A DNA stretch of 64,000 nucleotides from Bacillota bacterium (lineage in GTDB: Bacteria > Bacillota > Clostridia > Peptostreptococcales > Acidaminobacteraceae): assembly GCA_020161295.1 (NCBI GenBank), contig JAIUOA010000003.1, positions 1-64,000 of the forward strand. Direction: 5' to 3'. The notes beneath the pieces were generated by a model. That model was not told where the DNA came from. It did no database searches and was given only the letters and a program-made list of their open reading frames with translations. The translations under genes were made by a program, and so were the position numbers. Shown here piece by piece: positions 17,318-25,544 of this stretch; the first letter of the stretch is position 1; each line of letters starts with the position of its first letter.

Positions 17318-17350
17318 ACGGTGTATGCGATTGTGCATGCACCGTTTTTT
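17318..17350 (+). terminator. Terminator or attenuator between leader and peptide genes
   Basis: ACGGTGTATGC pairs with GCATGCACCGT (11 bp, one G-U) over a loop of 5 bases and ends in TTTTTT. No promoter is evident between it and the next gene, so expression of the two 41-residue peptides would need read-through or antitermination. Confidence 0.8.
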
Positions 17351-17387
17351 AATGCCTAAAAGCGGGGGGCAAAAGGGGGAAAACCAT

Positions 17388-17513
17388 ATGAAAAAAATCG
17401 ATACGCCATATGTATTCAATGATCTTAACGGTAGAATCTTCTATAAACCGTTCGATGTATTTGAAGACTACGCGAAAAGTAAAGATTCAGATGTGATTAG
17501 ATTCACGCGATAA
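17388..17513 (+). CDS. 41-residue peptide A, paralogue of the next gene
   Basis: ATG 17388 follows a purine-rich AGGGGGA. The product is 41 residues, charged, without signal peptide or membrane helix, with VFNDLNG at residues 9-15 and the C-terminal end RFTR. It aligns without gaps to peptide B, 24 of 41 positions identical. I recognise no family. The conserved ends with a variable middle would suit a precursor or signalling peptide, but no processing enzyme or exporter is adjacent, so this is speculation. Confidence 0.7.
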   Translation: MKKIDTPYVFNDLNGRIFYKPFDVFEDYAKSKDSDVIRFTR

Positions 17514-17538
17514 TAAAAATTAAAGGAGAAAAAATTTT

Positions 17539-17664
17539 ATGAAGAAGATCAATATGCTTCACGTATTTAACGACTTAAACGGCATATATGTTTACAAATT
17601 ATTTGATATATTTGAAAACAACAAAAAAGCTGACGAGTCTGACTATGTACGATTCACTCGATAA
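17539..17664 (+). CDS. 41-residue peptide B, paralogue of the preceding gene
   Basis: AAAGGAGA precedes ATG 17539. The product is also 41 residues and shares MKKI, VFNDLNG, YK, FD, FE, SD and RFTR with peptide A at the same positions. Most differences fall at residues 5-8, 16-18 and 27-33. The preserved length, frame and ribosome sites in both copies argue that both are translated and under selection. It is followed by a strong terminator. Function unknown. Confidence 0.7.
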   Translation: MKKINMLHVFNDLNGIYVYKLFDIFENNKKADESDYVRFTR

Positions 17665-17688
17665 TAGGGCGATCACCATAGGGATATG

Positions 17689-17738
17689 AAAAGGCTGTTT
17701 CACTTAGGGAATTACTAAGCGAGACAGCCTTTTGATTT
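17689..17738. terminator. Strong bidirectional terminator
   Basis: A 19-bp stem (AAAAGGCTGTTTCACTTAG with its partner, two G-U pairs) ends the peptide transcript and, on the other strand, the S66 peptidase operon that stops at 17750. Confidence 0.88.
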
Positions 17739-17749
17739 TATAGTGCTAT

Positions 17750-18790
17750 TTATCCTGATGTCGTCACACTCTCTAAAAACGTGATGGTTTTTTCTTCTGA
17801 GTTAAGTTCGGTGAGAATCCCGTACGGTAGAATCCCGATGGGAATCGCGTGTCCGAAATTCACATTATAGAAAATCGGCAGCTCGTATAGATGCTCTTCC
17901 TCACACACCACCTGCATTATGACCGTTTTGTACTCATCGTAGTACACCTCAGCTTGAGGCTTGCCCACCATGATGCCATTAATCACTTTTAGGATCCCCT
18001 GCGCCGCTAAATTTCTGAAAGTCCACTTGATAATATCTGGAGAAGGCTTATCTTCACTGGTTTCTATGAACAGGATGGCACCTCGCCATTCATCGATGGT
18101 CGGCCATATGCTGGTCCCCACTATCATGGGAAACACGTCGATGCAGCCACCTAACAGGTGTCCCTGAACGGTTCCCCCACCACTGATGACTTCGTATCCT
18201 TTAGTGTCCGGTTTCATCACATTCGGCTTGTTGATATTTTTCACATCCCAGGGAACATAATCATCGCTCCACTCTGGACTGGGTTTGAGTTCATATCGCG
18301 ACCACTCACCGAACAGCACCTCTCTAACCGCTTCTTCTGTGTACTCTGACATTTTCCCATATTCGCCAAACTCGCACATGATGGATGGGCCATAAAACGA
18401 CACGAGTCCCGCTTTAAACATCATGAAATGGTTCGTCGTGGTGTCCGAATAGCCCATGAAAATTTTAGGGTGTTTCCTTAGGGTGTCAATGTCCACGTAT
18501 GGCAGAATCCGTATGGTATCGTCCCCACCGATGGCGCAAAACACCGCATCGATGGTGGAATCCTCAAACGCATCCATCAGATCCTTTGCCCGAAGCTCTG
18601 GATGCGCCGCCACGAACGCACTGCCTTTTAAGGCATGCGGCATCGTCACCACGGTCAGACCAAAATCCTCTTCTAAGCGTTTTTTCGCGATTTCATATTT
18701 ATGAATCAAATCCGCATCGCCAAGCCCGCCCCATGAAAGGCTCACCACAGCGATTTTATCCCCTTTTTTCAGTCTTTTAGGCTTGATCAT
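17750..18790 (-). CDS. Peptidase S66 family (LD-carboxypeptidase / MccF-like)
   Basis: This 346-residue serine peptidase shows the S66 pattern: nucleophile serine in FMGYSDTTT, catalytic glutamate in FIETSEDKPS and histidine in FGHAIPIG. Family members either trim L,D-peptides of murein or cleave microcin C-type peptidyl nucleotides (MccF). The WGG at the N-terminal segment and overall length fit the MccF/YocD branch better than LdcA, but I cannot decide. ATG 18790 overlaps the stop of the upstream gene as ATGA, implying translational coupling. Confidence 0.85.
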   Translation of the reverse strand: MIKPKRLKKGDKIAVVSLSWGGLGDADLIHKYEIAKKRLEEDFGLTVVTMPHALKGSAFVAAHPELRAKDLMDAFEDSTIDAVFCAIGGDDTIRILPYVDIDTLRKHPKIFMGYSDTTTNHFMMFKAGLVSFYGPSIMCEFGEYGKMSEYTEEAVREVLFGEWSRYELKPSPEWSDDYVPWDVKNINKPNVMKPDTKGYEVISGGGTVQGHLLGGCIDVFPMIVGTSIWPTIDEWRGAILFIETSEDKPSPDIIKWTFRNLAAQGILKVINGIMVGKPQAEVYYDEYKTVIMQVVCEEEHLYELPIFYNVNFGHAIPIGILPYGILTELNSEEKTITFLESVTTSG

Positions 18791-19272
18791 ACCGTCGATA
18801 ACCAATCAAGAACAGGCTGCAAATTCTCTTCCTTCACCCCATCATACCCATTTTCGATAATCGAGATTGCTTCGATCTGTCGCTCATCCTTATTTTCTTG
18901 CTTCTTAAGCATGTTGACGAACAGCTTCATCATGAATCGGTCCATACCCGTAAGCGTGTTAAGCGGCTTGCAACCGCCACGCATATAAAAGAACGGCATG
19001 TTCTGAAGGTTATTTCGACTAATAACGGTGGATTCATCGGGCTCAGCTGTACGACCAGTTCCAGAACCACACACCGCTTTCACGTTATGCTTGCTCATTT
19101 TTTTAAGGCCTTGAACCTTTCCGACCTTCATCCAGCCGAGAAAGATGACTTCTTCATTTTTACTCACCTTTGAAAGCTCAGAGACAGAATACGCTTCAAG
19201 CTGCGTCTTTTCAGCTAGCATTCCCGCATAGCGCTTGGTAAACCCTGTTTTTGATGCATAGACGATGACCAT
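18787..19272 (-). CDS. Flavodoxin-domain protein
   Basis: This 161-residue protein opens with VIVYASKTGFTKRYAGMLAE, the phosphate-binding loop of flavodoxins, and continues with EVIFLGWMKVGKVQGL. It probably carries FMN and moves electrons or senses redox state. A C-terminal helix-rich part (MMKLFVNMLKKQENKDERQI) is typical of the flavodoxin-domain group related to menaquinone-dependent protoporphyrinogen oxidase. GGAGG precedes ATG 19272. It is coupled to the S66 peptidase gene downstream. Confidence 0.82.
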   Translation of the reverse strand: MVIVYASKTGFTKRYAGMLAEKTQLEAYSVSELSKVSKNEEVIFLGWMKVGKVQGLKKMSKHNVKAVCGSGTGRTAEPDESTVISRNNLQNMPFFYMRGGCKPLNTLTGMDRFMMKLFVNMLKKQENKDERQIEAISIIENGYDGVKEENLQPVLDWLSTV

Positions 19273-19286
19273 CTAAACCTCCAGAT

Positions 19287-19673
19287 TTATTTAGATTTTC
19301 TTTTTCTAAAATACTGCACCACTTCTGCGATCACACCGAGAATCGCACCCACTGGCAGTAAATACACATAAACGACGATACTAATCAAATCTTCCCAACC
19401 AGGCGCGCGGTTATTGACGATTAGGACGAACATGTAAGCGAGTGCGATAAAGTTCGTGCTGGCATAAATTTTGAAGAATAAGCTTTTCCCGAAATAACCC
19501 GCCACCACAGGTAAAACCGCTGACCCTAGTGAAAGCAGGAAAAAGTTGAGGATTAGTCTCGCATCTAATGCTGTTCCCAGTAAGAAGCGGGTAATCATTA
19601 GGCCTACAAAGACGATGCCTGTATAGATCAAAAGTACATTCAACCATTTTTTCGACTTCTTTTCTGGTAACAT
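19287..19673 (-). CDS. Four-helix membrane protein of unknown function
   Basis: This 128-residue protein has four hydrophobic segments (about 10-30, 38-60, 68-88, 95-115) between basic ends (EKKSKK and RKRKSK). I do not recognise the family. AAGGAGG precedes ATG 19673. It lies 14 bp upstream of the flavodoxin gene in a minus-strand run of six genes and is likely co-transcribed with it. Confidence 0.72.
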   Translation of the reverse strand: MLPEKKSKKWLNVLLIYTGIVFVGLMITRFLLGTALDARLILNFFLLSLGSAVLPVVAGYFGKSLFFKIYASTNFIALAYMFVLIVNNRAPGWEDLISIVVYVYLLPVGAILGVIAEVVQYFRKRKSK

Positions 19674-19695
19674 CTCGTTCCCTCCTTAAAATTAG

Positions 19696-20037
19696 TTATC
19701 CTGTCATCTTTTCAAACTGTGTTCCGCATGATTTACAGGTAACCCTGATTTTACCCTTTCCTTTGGGAATTTTATAGTGAACACCACACTTTGGACATGG
19801 CTCTACAGTAAAATCCAGCATACTAAGCAATTTATCGCCATTAAACCCCACGAGAAGTTCTTCGCCTACTAAAAATGCAGGCACTCCTGTCAGCTTCAGC
19901 ATATTAAACTCCTTGAGTGCTTCTGGATTTGCGTTTACATCCTTTTCTTCAAAAGGGATATGATGTGACCTCAAAAAATCCTTTGTGGTTTTGCAGTGAG
20001 GACACGTCTGCGTTACATAAGCAACCACTTTCTTCAT
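19696..20037 (-). CDS. Glutaredoxin-like protein fused to a zinc ribbon
   Basis: The 113-residue protein has an N-terminal glutaredoxin fold with TQTCPHCKTTK (CPHC active site near residue 12) and the cis-proline segment TGVPAFLV. The last 40 residues carry two CxxC pairs, EPCPKCGVHYKIP and VTCKSCGTQF, a zinc ribbon. It may be a thiol-disulfide reductant or an iron or zinc handling protein. ATG overlaps the stop of the upstream HD-domain gene by 4 bp. The fusion of a redox and a metal-binding module in so short a protein is unusual. Confidence 0.82.
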   Translation of the reverse strand: MKKVVAYVTQTCPHCKTTKDFLRSHHIPFEEKDVNANPEALKEFNMLKLTGVPAFLVGEELLVGFNGDKLLSMLDFTVEPCPKCGVHYKIPKGKGKIRVTCKSCGTQFEKMTG

Positions 20038-20609
20038 CTGGTCTCCTCCTCATCTGTAAAAATAGACGTCGCTAAAGACATTGCATGTGTATAAAGCGGC
20101 GAACCCTTAATGGTCTCGTCGCATCCCAGTTGCGCTAATATATTTTTATAGTACCATTTCTGGTCAGAAAATCCCCTATTGAACTTTGCCCAGTCCATGG
20201 TCCCTCTACTTACTTCATCAGCCATCATTTCCAGGCTACTAACCTTATCCGCGAGCTTTATCCATTTCGCACCGATGGGCATAGCCCAAATATGGTCGAT
20301 GGCATGTTGCTTTCGGACTTCCCAAGGCTGTGATTTATCTTCACTCATAAATGCGACATATTCCGCCACCACGTCACCGAACTTTTCCCTGACGTTCTCA
20401 AGCGTCGCTTCAGTGTCCTCTACGATATCATGCGTGAGCGCTCCGATAATCACATCCCGATCTTTAATGCCAGCCGATATCAATGATAATGCCACGCCAT
20501 AGACATGCGCCACATAAGGTACCTTTGTCCCCTTTCGGTATTGTCCATCATGCATTTCAGCCACCCAGTTAAGGGCCTCAGAAAAATTACTATCAAATTG
20601 ATCAATCAT
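20034..20609 (-). CDS. HD-domain phosphohydrolase (RelA/SpoT hydrolase-like)
   Basis: This 191-residue protein consists of one HD domain. HDGQYRKGTKVPYVAHVYGV supplies the first histidine and ALTHDIVEDTEAT the HD pair plus ED, in the spacing of the small ppGpp hydrolases (Mesh1/SAH group). It could hydrolyse (p)ppGpp or related nucleotides with Mn2+. It lacks synthetase, TGS and ACT domains. It overlaps the glutaredoxin-like gene downstream, so the two are translated together. Confidence 0.8.
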   Translation of the reverse strand: MIDQFDSNFSEALNWVAEMHDGQYRKGTKVPYVAHVYGVALSLISAGIKDRDVIIGALTHDIVEDTEATLENVREKFGDVVAEYVAFMSEDKSQPWEVRKQHAIDHIWAMPIGAKWIKLADKVSSLEMMADEVSRGTMDWAKFNRGFSDQKWYYKNILAQLGCDETIKGSPLYTHAMSLATSIFTDEEETR

Positions 20610-20639
20610 TTGTGTGCTTTTCCTTTCAACATTCAGATA

Positions 20640-21197
20640 CTATCGTAATATGGATAAAACTTGGAAAAATAGCCCGGATCCTAAGATAAAGAAGATAAAA
20701 AACTTAAGAACATCCCTTTTAAACGACATCGACTGATGTTGTCGCGCTCTATATTCTTCAGATTCATCAGATTCTTCAGATGCATCAAATGAATAATCCA
20801 TCGATTCTTCCATACGATCTTCTTCGACTTCAGATTCAGAGTCTTTCCAAAAGGCATCGATCAGCGTCATTGCATTTTCTGCATCTTCTTCGCTCACACA
20901 GACTGACGTCCCTAAGTAATTGACGCCACCATAAATCTGCAGATATGATCCAATACCTTCATTCTTAATTTCATAAACGATGCCATTTTCCTCTAAAAAC
21001 TCAGTGATCATGAGAATATCACTTTCAAGTGTTGAAGAGTATACCGCGACGAGCTGAACGCTATCCTCTTTAACAGGCTGAGACACGACACGCGCGCGCG
21101 TGTTAAATTCCTCTTCTGATACGAGTATAGCACCACAATCGCTACATTGCGTAGCAAAATCTTCATATTCCGATTTGCATGTTAGGCAGCGTTTCAT
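20640..21197 (-). CDS. Zinc-ribbon / DUF2007 membrane-anchored protein
   Basis: This 185-residue protein begins with a zinc ribbon (RCLTCKSEYEDFATQCSDCG), has a DUF2007-like domain at about 55-120 (VAVYSSTLESDILMITEFLE and ISSEED-like acid stretch), an acidic linker and a C-terminal membrane helix. Family members are called putative signal-transducing proteins; no reaction is known. ATG 21197 follows AAAGGAGAG; an in-frame ATG at 21221 lacks a good site. It is first in the minus-strand gene run. Confidence 0.75.
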   Translation of the reverse strand: MKRCLTCKSEYEDFATQCSDCGAILVSEEEFNTRARVVSQPVKEDSVQLVAVYSSTLESDILMITEFLEENGIVYEIKNEGIGSYLQIYGGVNYLGTSVCVSEEDAENAMTLIDAFWKDSESEVEEDRMEESMDYSFDASEESDESEEYRARQHQSMSFKRDVLKFFIFFILGSGLFFQVLSILR

Positions 21198-21430
21198 ATT
21201 TTCTCTCCTTTTGTGAATCATATTACCTATGATCTCACCTATGTATTTTTTTCCATTATACCGTCTAGTTATTAAAAAGTTATTAAAATAAGATTATCAC
21301 TCATGAAATTTCAACTTTTCCAGTACTTGAGTAGTCACTTTATATACAATTCAGTAATGTGCGTACCACCTAATGAAATTGATATAAATTCTCATTTCTG
21401 GGTATAAACATTCACAGAGGAGGTGGTTTA

Positions 21431-23319
21431 ATGTCCAAAATCACTAAGTACTTATCCCTGTTCTTAACACTTTTATTACTCGTCACCTCATTACATTCGG
21501 AATAAGTACACAGACATCTTTAAGCGCTTTATCACCTTATGATGAAGGCGTTTTACTCGTTCAGTACGAACGCAACTTACCAGAACAAGCCAAAGCTGCT
21601 ATTCGTGAAGCGAATGGCCTCAAACTTGATAAACTACTCAATAGATCCGGATTGGAACGCGTGTTCATCAACGGCAATCGTCCACTCCATTCCGTACTGA
21701 ATCAATTGGCAGGGATGGCAGGCATATCCTTCGCAGAACCTGATTATACTTTATATGCTTCTCCAGGCGATACTCAAATCATCGACAGCAGTTTTGTAAA
21801 TCCTGTTGATGAGACATATTACAATCTCCTATGGGGTTTAAACAACACCGGACAAGCCATTAGAAACATCGTAGGAGATGGATCCACTGACATTGATGCG
21901 CCTGCCGCATGGGAAATGACAAGTGGATCAAACACCATCATCGTCGCGGTGATTGATGAAGCCGTTGACATGACACATCCTGATTTACAAGGGGTCGTCA
22001 TCGATTTCCAAAAATTCAACACCGGGGCTACCGCTTATAACCACGGCACTCACGTGGCTGGGACCATCGCAGCGGTTGATAATACCATCGGTGTGGTGGG
22101 TGTCGCTCCTAATGTAAAGATTATGTCGTTAAGTTTTCTAGGAACGAATGGCGGTTCCACATCAAATGCGATCTTAGCCATTAATTATGCAAAAGAACAC
22201 GGTGCACACATCATTAATGCCTCATGGGGCGGTGGTGGCTATAGCCAAGCACTCAAAGATGCCATCGAAAACTTTGGTGGGCCATTTGTCGCTGCCTCTG
22301 GAAATGATGGTGTGAACACCGACGGTGCACCACATTATCCATCTTCGTATGCAAGCAGTAACATCATCAGTGTCGCTGCCGTCAGCAATAAAGGCGAACT
22401 TGCAAACTTTTCGAATTATGGCGTGAACTCTGTTGACATCGCCGCACCTGGCGTGGATATCGTCAGCACTTATCCTGGCGGTTACGCCTACATGAGTGGT
22501 ACGTCTATGGCAACCCCACATGTTGCAGGTGTTGTAGCATTGATGAAGTCATATAAACCGGATGCCACTACAAATGATTTAATTCAAGCACTGTATGCCT
22601 CTGGACGGGTTTTATCTACCTTATCCGGCAAAATGGGCACCGGTAAAATGATTGATGCCGATAATGCCTTAATCGCACTTGGTGGTGTCAGTAATGATAT
22701 TATACCACCGACACTTGTTTCTACGTTTCCATCTGATCAGACTTCACAAGTTTCCATCAATACACCACTTAAACTCGTCTTTGATGAACCGGTTAAATTG
22801 ATTGGCTCAAATATAACCCTTAACGGCACCCTTATCAACGCACAAGCCAGTGGCAATTAAATCCTTTTGATTCCACCGGTATCACCACTTTCATATGATA
22901 CGGTTTATACGGTATCCGTCGCTGCGGACGCAGTCGCCGATCTTTCTGATAACCCCTATGGCGCACCGATCTCTTTCAGTTTTACGACAGAAAGTGCACC
23001 GACACAGCCGTTCATCACCGTCGTGTCCTCTACTCCTACGAATAATCAAACCAATATCAAGCGTACCGCAAACATCGTTTTCACATTTGATGCGGTTTTC
23101 ACATCCATTGATTCTACGAAGATTAGTTTAAAAAACAGTGGTGGAAGCACCATCAGCTTCAAAGTGAGTGGACAAGGCACAAACAAACTGACAATCAACC
23201 CTGATCCAACACTCAGTGCACTTACCAAGTATACCGTCGTCCTTTCTGAAGGGGCTGTGTCTTCTGCAAGCACTACCCTTTCACCTTATACGCTGAATTT
23301 TACCACTGGAAAAAAATAA
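21431..23319 (+). pseudogene. Secreted subtilisin-like serine protease, broken by a frameshift and a TAA
   Basis: GGAGGTGG precedes ATG 21431, which opens a signal peptide that runs into TAA after CATTCGGAA near 21504. A one-base shift there joins it to the frame that carries the I9-like propeptide (from about 21530) and the S8 catalytic domain: AVIDEAVDMTHPDL (Asp), NHGTHVAGTIAA (His) and SGTSMATPHVAG (Ser). In the first of two Ig-like Big_5 domains, TAA at 22858-22860 interrupts the same frame, which then continues to 23319 as LSYDTVYTVSV and the second domain. Two independent lesions make this a pseudogene. The intact protein would be an extracellular protease of about 620 residues. Confidence 0.85.
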
Positions 23320-23334
23320 CCGCTGAACTTCAAA

Positions 23335-23375
23335 AAAGCGCCGCTGTCATCTCTGACAGCGGCGCTTTATTTTGT
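23335..23375. terminator. Strong terminator after the protease pseudogene
   Basis: AAAGCGCCGCTGTCA and TGACAGCGGCGCTTT pair perfectly over a 4-base loop, followed by ATTTTG. It probably also ends the minus-strand DMT transporter transcript. Confidence 0.88.
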
Positions 23376-23391
23376 TCTAAATGGATGCCTC

Positions 23392-24303
23392 TCATTTTAA
23401 GTCTGATACCTTAAATTCCTGGGCCTTCATGGATAAACCGTCTTTAATGTTTATGACCACGATCGCAAATAAAATTAAACATAATCCGATGCTTTTTATC
23501 ACCGTCAGTCGTTCTGCAAAAAAAGCAATGGCAAACACGACTGAAACCACCAGCTCAAGCAAACTGATGATGCCTGCTTTAGACAACTCCGCCCCTAATG
23601 CGATCCCTCTAAAATAGAACACGTAGGCCATGGCGGAAGGCACGACGCCTAAAGCAACTGCTAAACCTAAATGCTGAGGAACCTTCATCATGTTTACGAT
23701 ATGGCCGAAGTCGATGAACGGCATCATAAAAATCATCCCAAAAACAAAGCTGTAAAATATCAATGTCATCTGAGGGTATAAAGTGATCGCTTTCTTACTC
23801 ATCACACTCATCAACGCATAAGCAAACGCTGCGAGCAAACCAAACATCACACCCATCGCTGAAATGCTTGAAAAGTCCAACCGACCCCCGGTAACAGCCA
23901 AATAACTTCCCATGATGCACAGGATGATTCCAAGGCCTTTTGAAAGGGTCATTTTTTCATGATAGATTGCCATGGACAGTACCAATAAAATGGCCGGTGC
24001 AAGGTAAAGCAATACCGCTGCTATGGCGACACCATTGATCCGAACAGCATTAAAATAGGCATAGTTGAATCCTGTTTGCGTGATGAGCCCCATGCAGAAC
24101 GTCACCATCAATCCTTTAAGGTTGATTTTCAATAATGCAGGCTTCTTTATCAAAAGATAGATCAGTAGAGCCACAGCACCAAACAGCAACCTTAAAAAAG
24201 CCACTTCTTCAGAAGTCACACCAAGGTCCAGCAGTAACTTCGCAAAGAGCCCGAGCGTCCCCCAAAACAATGCCGCCAATGCGATGTGATAATACCCTTT
24301 CAT
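23392..24303 (-). CDS. EamA/DMT family transporter
   Basis: This 303-residue protein has ten hydrophobic segments forming two EamA repeats, the layout of drug/metabolite transporters such as RhaT and YdcZ-type exporters of amino acids. It begins 3 bp after the M20 amidohydrolase gene, so it is the last gene of the YfcC-M20-DMT operon. Export of an amino acid or by-product of the hydrolase is plausible from position only. Confidence 0.85.
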   Translation of the reverse strand: MKGYYHIALAALFWGTLGLFAKLLLDLGVTSEEVAFLRLLFGAVALLIYLLIKKPALLKINLKGLMVTFCMGLITQTGFNYAYFNAVRINGVAIAAVLLYLAPAILLVLSMAIYHEKMTLSKGLGIILCIMGSYLAVTGGRLDFSSISAMGVMFGLLAAFAYALMSVMSKKAITLYPQMTLIFYSFVFGMIFMMPFIDFGHIVNMMKVPQHLGLAVALGVVPSAMAYVFYFRGIALGAELSKAGIISLLELVVSVVFAIAFFAERLTVIKSIGLCLILFAIVVINIKDGLSMKAQEFKVSDLK

Positions 24304-24306
24304 GCT

Positions 24307-25530
24307 TTAGACTGCCTTTCTTCTCATGATGGATGCATGCTCTTCTTTGATGTCGTTTAGAAGCGTCGCATCCTGAAACAAATCCATAATTGAAAACACC
24401 GTTGCCAAAACGACTTGTTGCATCTTTTTGAATGCAAAGGTTGAGTTCACCAAACGCAGCGCTTCATCCGAGTGAACTTTTAAAGGAACATCCGCTTCTA
24501 AATCCACCTCGAGATATAGCGTCGGGCAAACATAACTGACATTTCCTAAGTCCGTTGATCCTGGCGGTGGCGCCATTTCTTTCGGGAGAAAATTCGTAAT
24601 CCCTACACTTTCCAAGTGGCGCTTCGTCAGGTCCATGAGCTTAGGCACATTCACCAAATCATAAAAAATGTTTTCAAAGTTCCAATGATTGAGCTGACAA
24701 CCCGTGATGAGGGCTGCCCCTTTGGCACAATCAACCACTCTTGATGCCAACTGCTCCATGTAGGCACGTTCTTTCGCGCGGATGGTCATTTGGCAAACGC
24801 CCCTCTCAGGCACAATATTGGTCGCTACCCCACCTTCCGTGATGATGCCATGAATTCTACCATCAGACTTCATATGTTGCCTTAGAGAATTTACACCCAT
24901 AAACATCAGCTGAACGGCATCAAGAGCATTGATGCCTTCTTCAGGGAAAGACGCCGCATGCGCCGCCTTCCCAGTAAATTCGAATTGGATTGACTGCATG
25001 GCGAGTGCAGACGAGTCGATGACGGTTGCGCTTTCCAGATGCGCCTGGAAAATGACGTCGACACCAGCGAAGGCGCCTTTTGGAATCATGTCTACTTTTC
25101 CGCCATATGTTTCCTCTGCAGGCGTTCCGATTACCTTGATCTTGCCCTTATAATAAGGCTTCAGTTTGGACAATACCACAGCTATACCACACATGGTTGC
25201 TGCAATCCAATTATGCCCACAGGCATGGCCATTTCCATTTTCAGTATGATATCCAGGCAGTCCGTCATATTCGGCGAGTAGACCAATCACCGGTCCTTCG
25301 TCGTCACCAAACTCAGCAATGAAAGCCGTCTCCATATCCGCATAGGGAAATGACACTTTAAAGTCATGTCCGTTTAGATACGCGCCTAAATATCTTGAAG
25401 ACAGATGTTCTTCTCCCCCTAATTCGGGGTGATCAAAAATGTACGTAGACACCTCTTGAAACTCATGATGATAGCGCTTTTCCATTTCTATAGCAAGTAA
25501 CTTGATGTCGTTTTTATCATTCACTGTCAT
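24307..25530 (-). CDS. M20 family amidohydrolase / peptidase (AbgB-like)
   Basis: This 407-residue metallohydrolase has the M20 metal ligands: GHACGHNW (Cys-Gly-His), PAEETYGG (Glu-Glu), a histidine in FQAHLES and PPGSTDLGNVSYVCPT near the end. The lid domain begins around IQFEFTGKAAHAA. AbgB-type enzymes cleave p-aminobenzoyl-glutamate and similar N-acyl amino acids. ATG 25530 was chosen over TTG 25542. It follows the YfcC carrier gene closely, suggesting hydrolysis of what that carrier imports. A second M20 gene lies at 27204. Confidence 0.88.
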   Translation of the reverse strand: MTVNDKNDIKLLAIEMEKRYHHEFQEVSTYIFDHPELGGEEHLSSRYLGAYLNGHDFKVSFPYADMETAFIAEFGDDEGPVIGLLAEYDGLPGYHTENGNGHACGHNWIAATMCGIAVVLSKLKPYYKGKIKVIGTPAEETYGGKVDMIPKGAFAGVDVIFQAHLESATVIDSSALAMQSIQFEFTGKAAHAASFPEEGINALDAVQLMFMGVNSLRQHMKSDGRIHGIITEGGVATNIVPERGVCQMTIRAKERAYMEQLASRVVDCAKGAALITGCQLNHWNFENIFYDLVNVPKLMDLTKRHLESVGITNFLPKEMAPPPGSTDLGNVSYVCPTLYLEVDLEADVPLKVHSDEALRLVNSTFAFKKMQQVVLATVFSIMDLFQDATLLNDIKEEHASIMRRKAV

Positions 25531-25544
25531 GAAACCACCCAAAT

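Noticed and set aside
17190..17664. Two-peptide bacteriocin with immunity and export genes
   Set aside because: No double-glycine leader, no exporter or immunity gene, and the peptides are paralogues rather than complementary partners.
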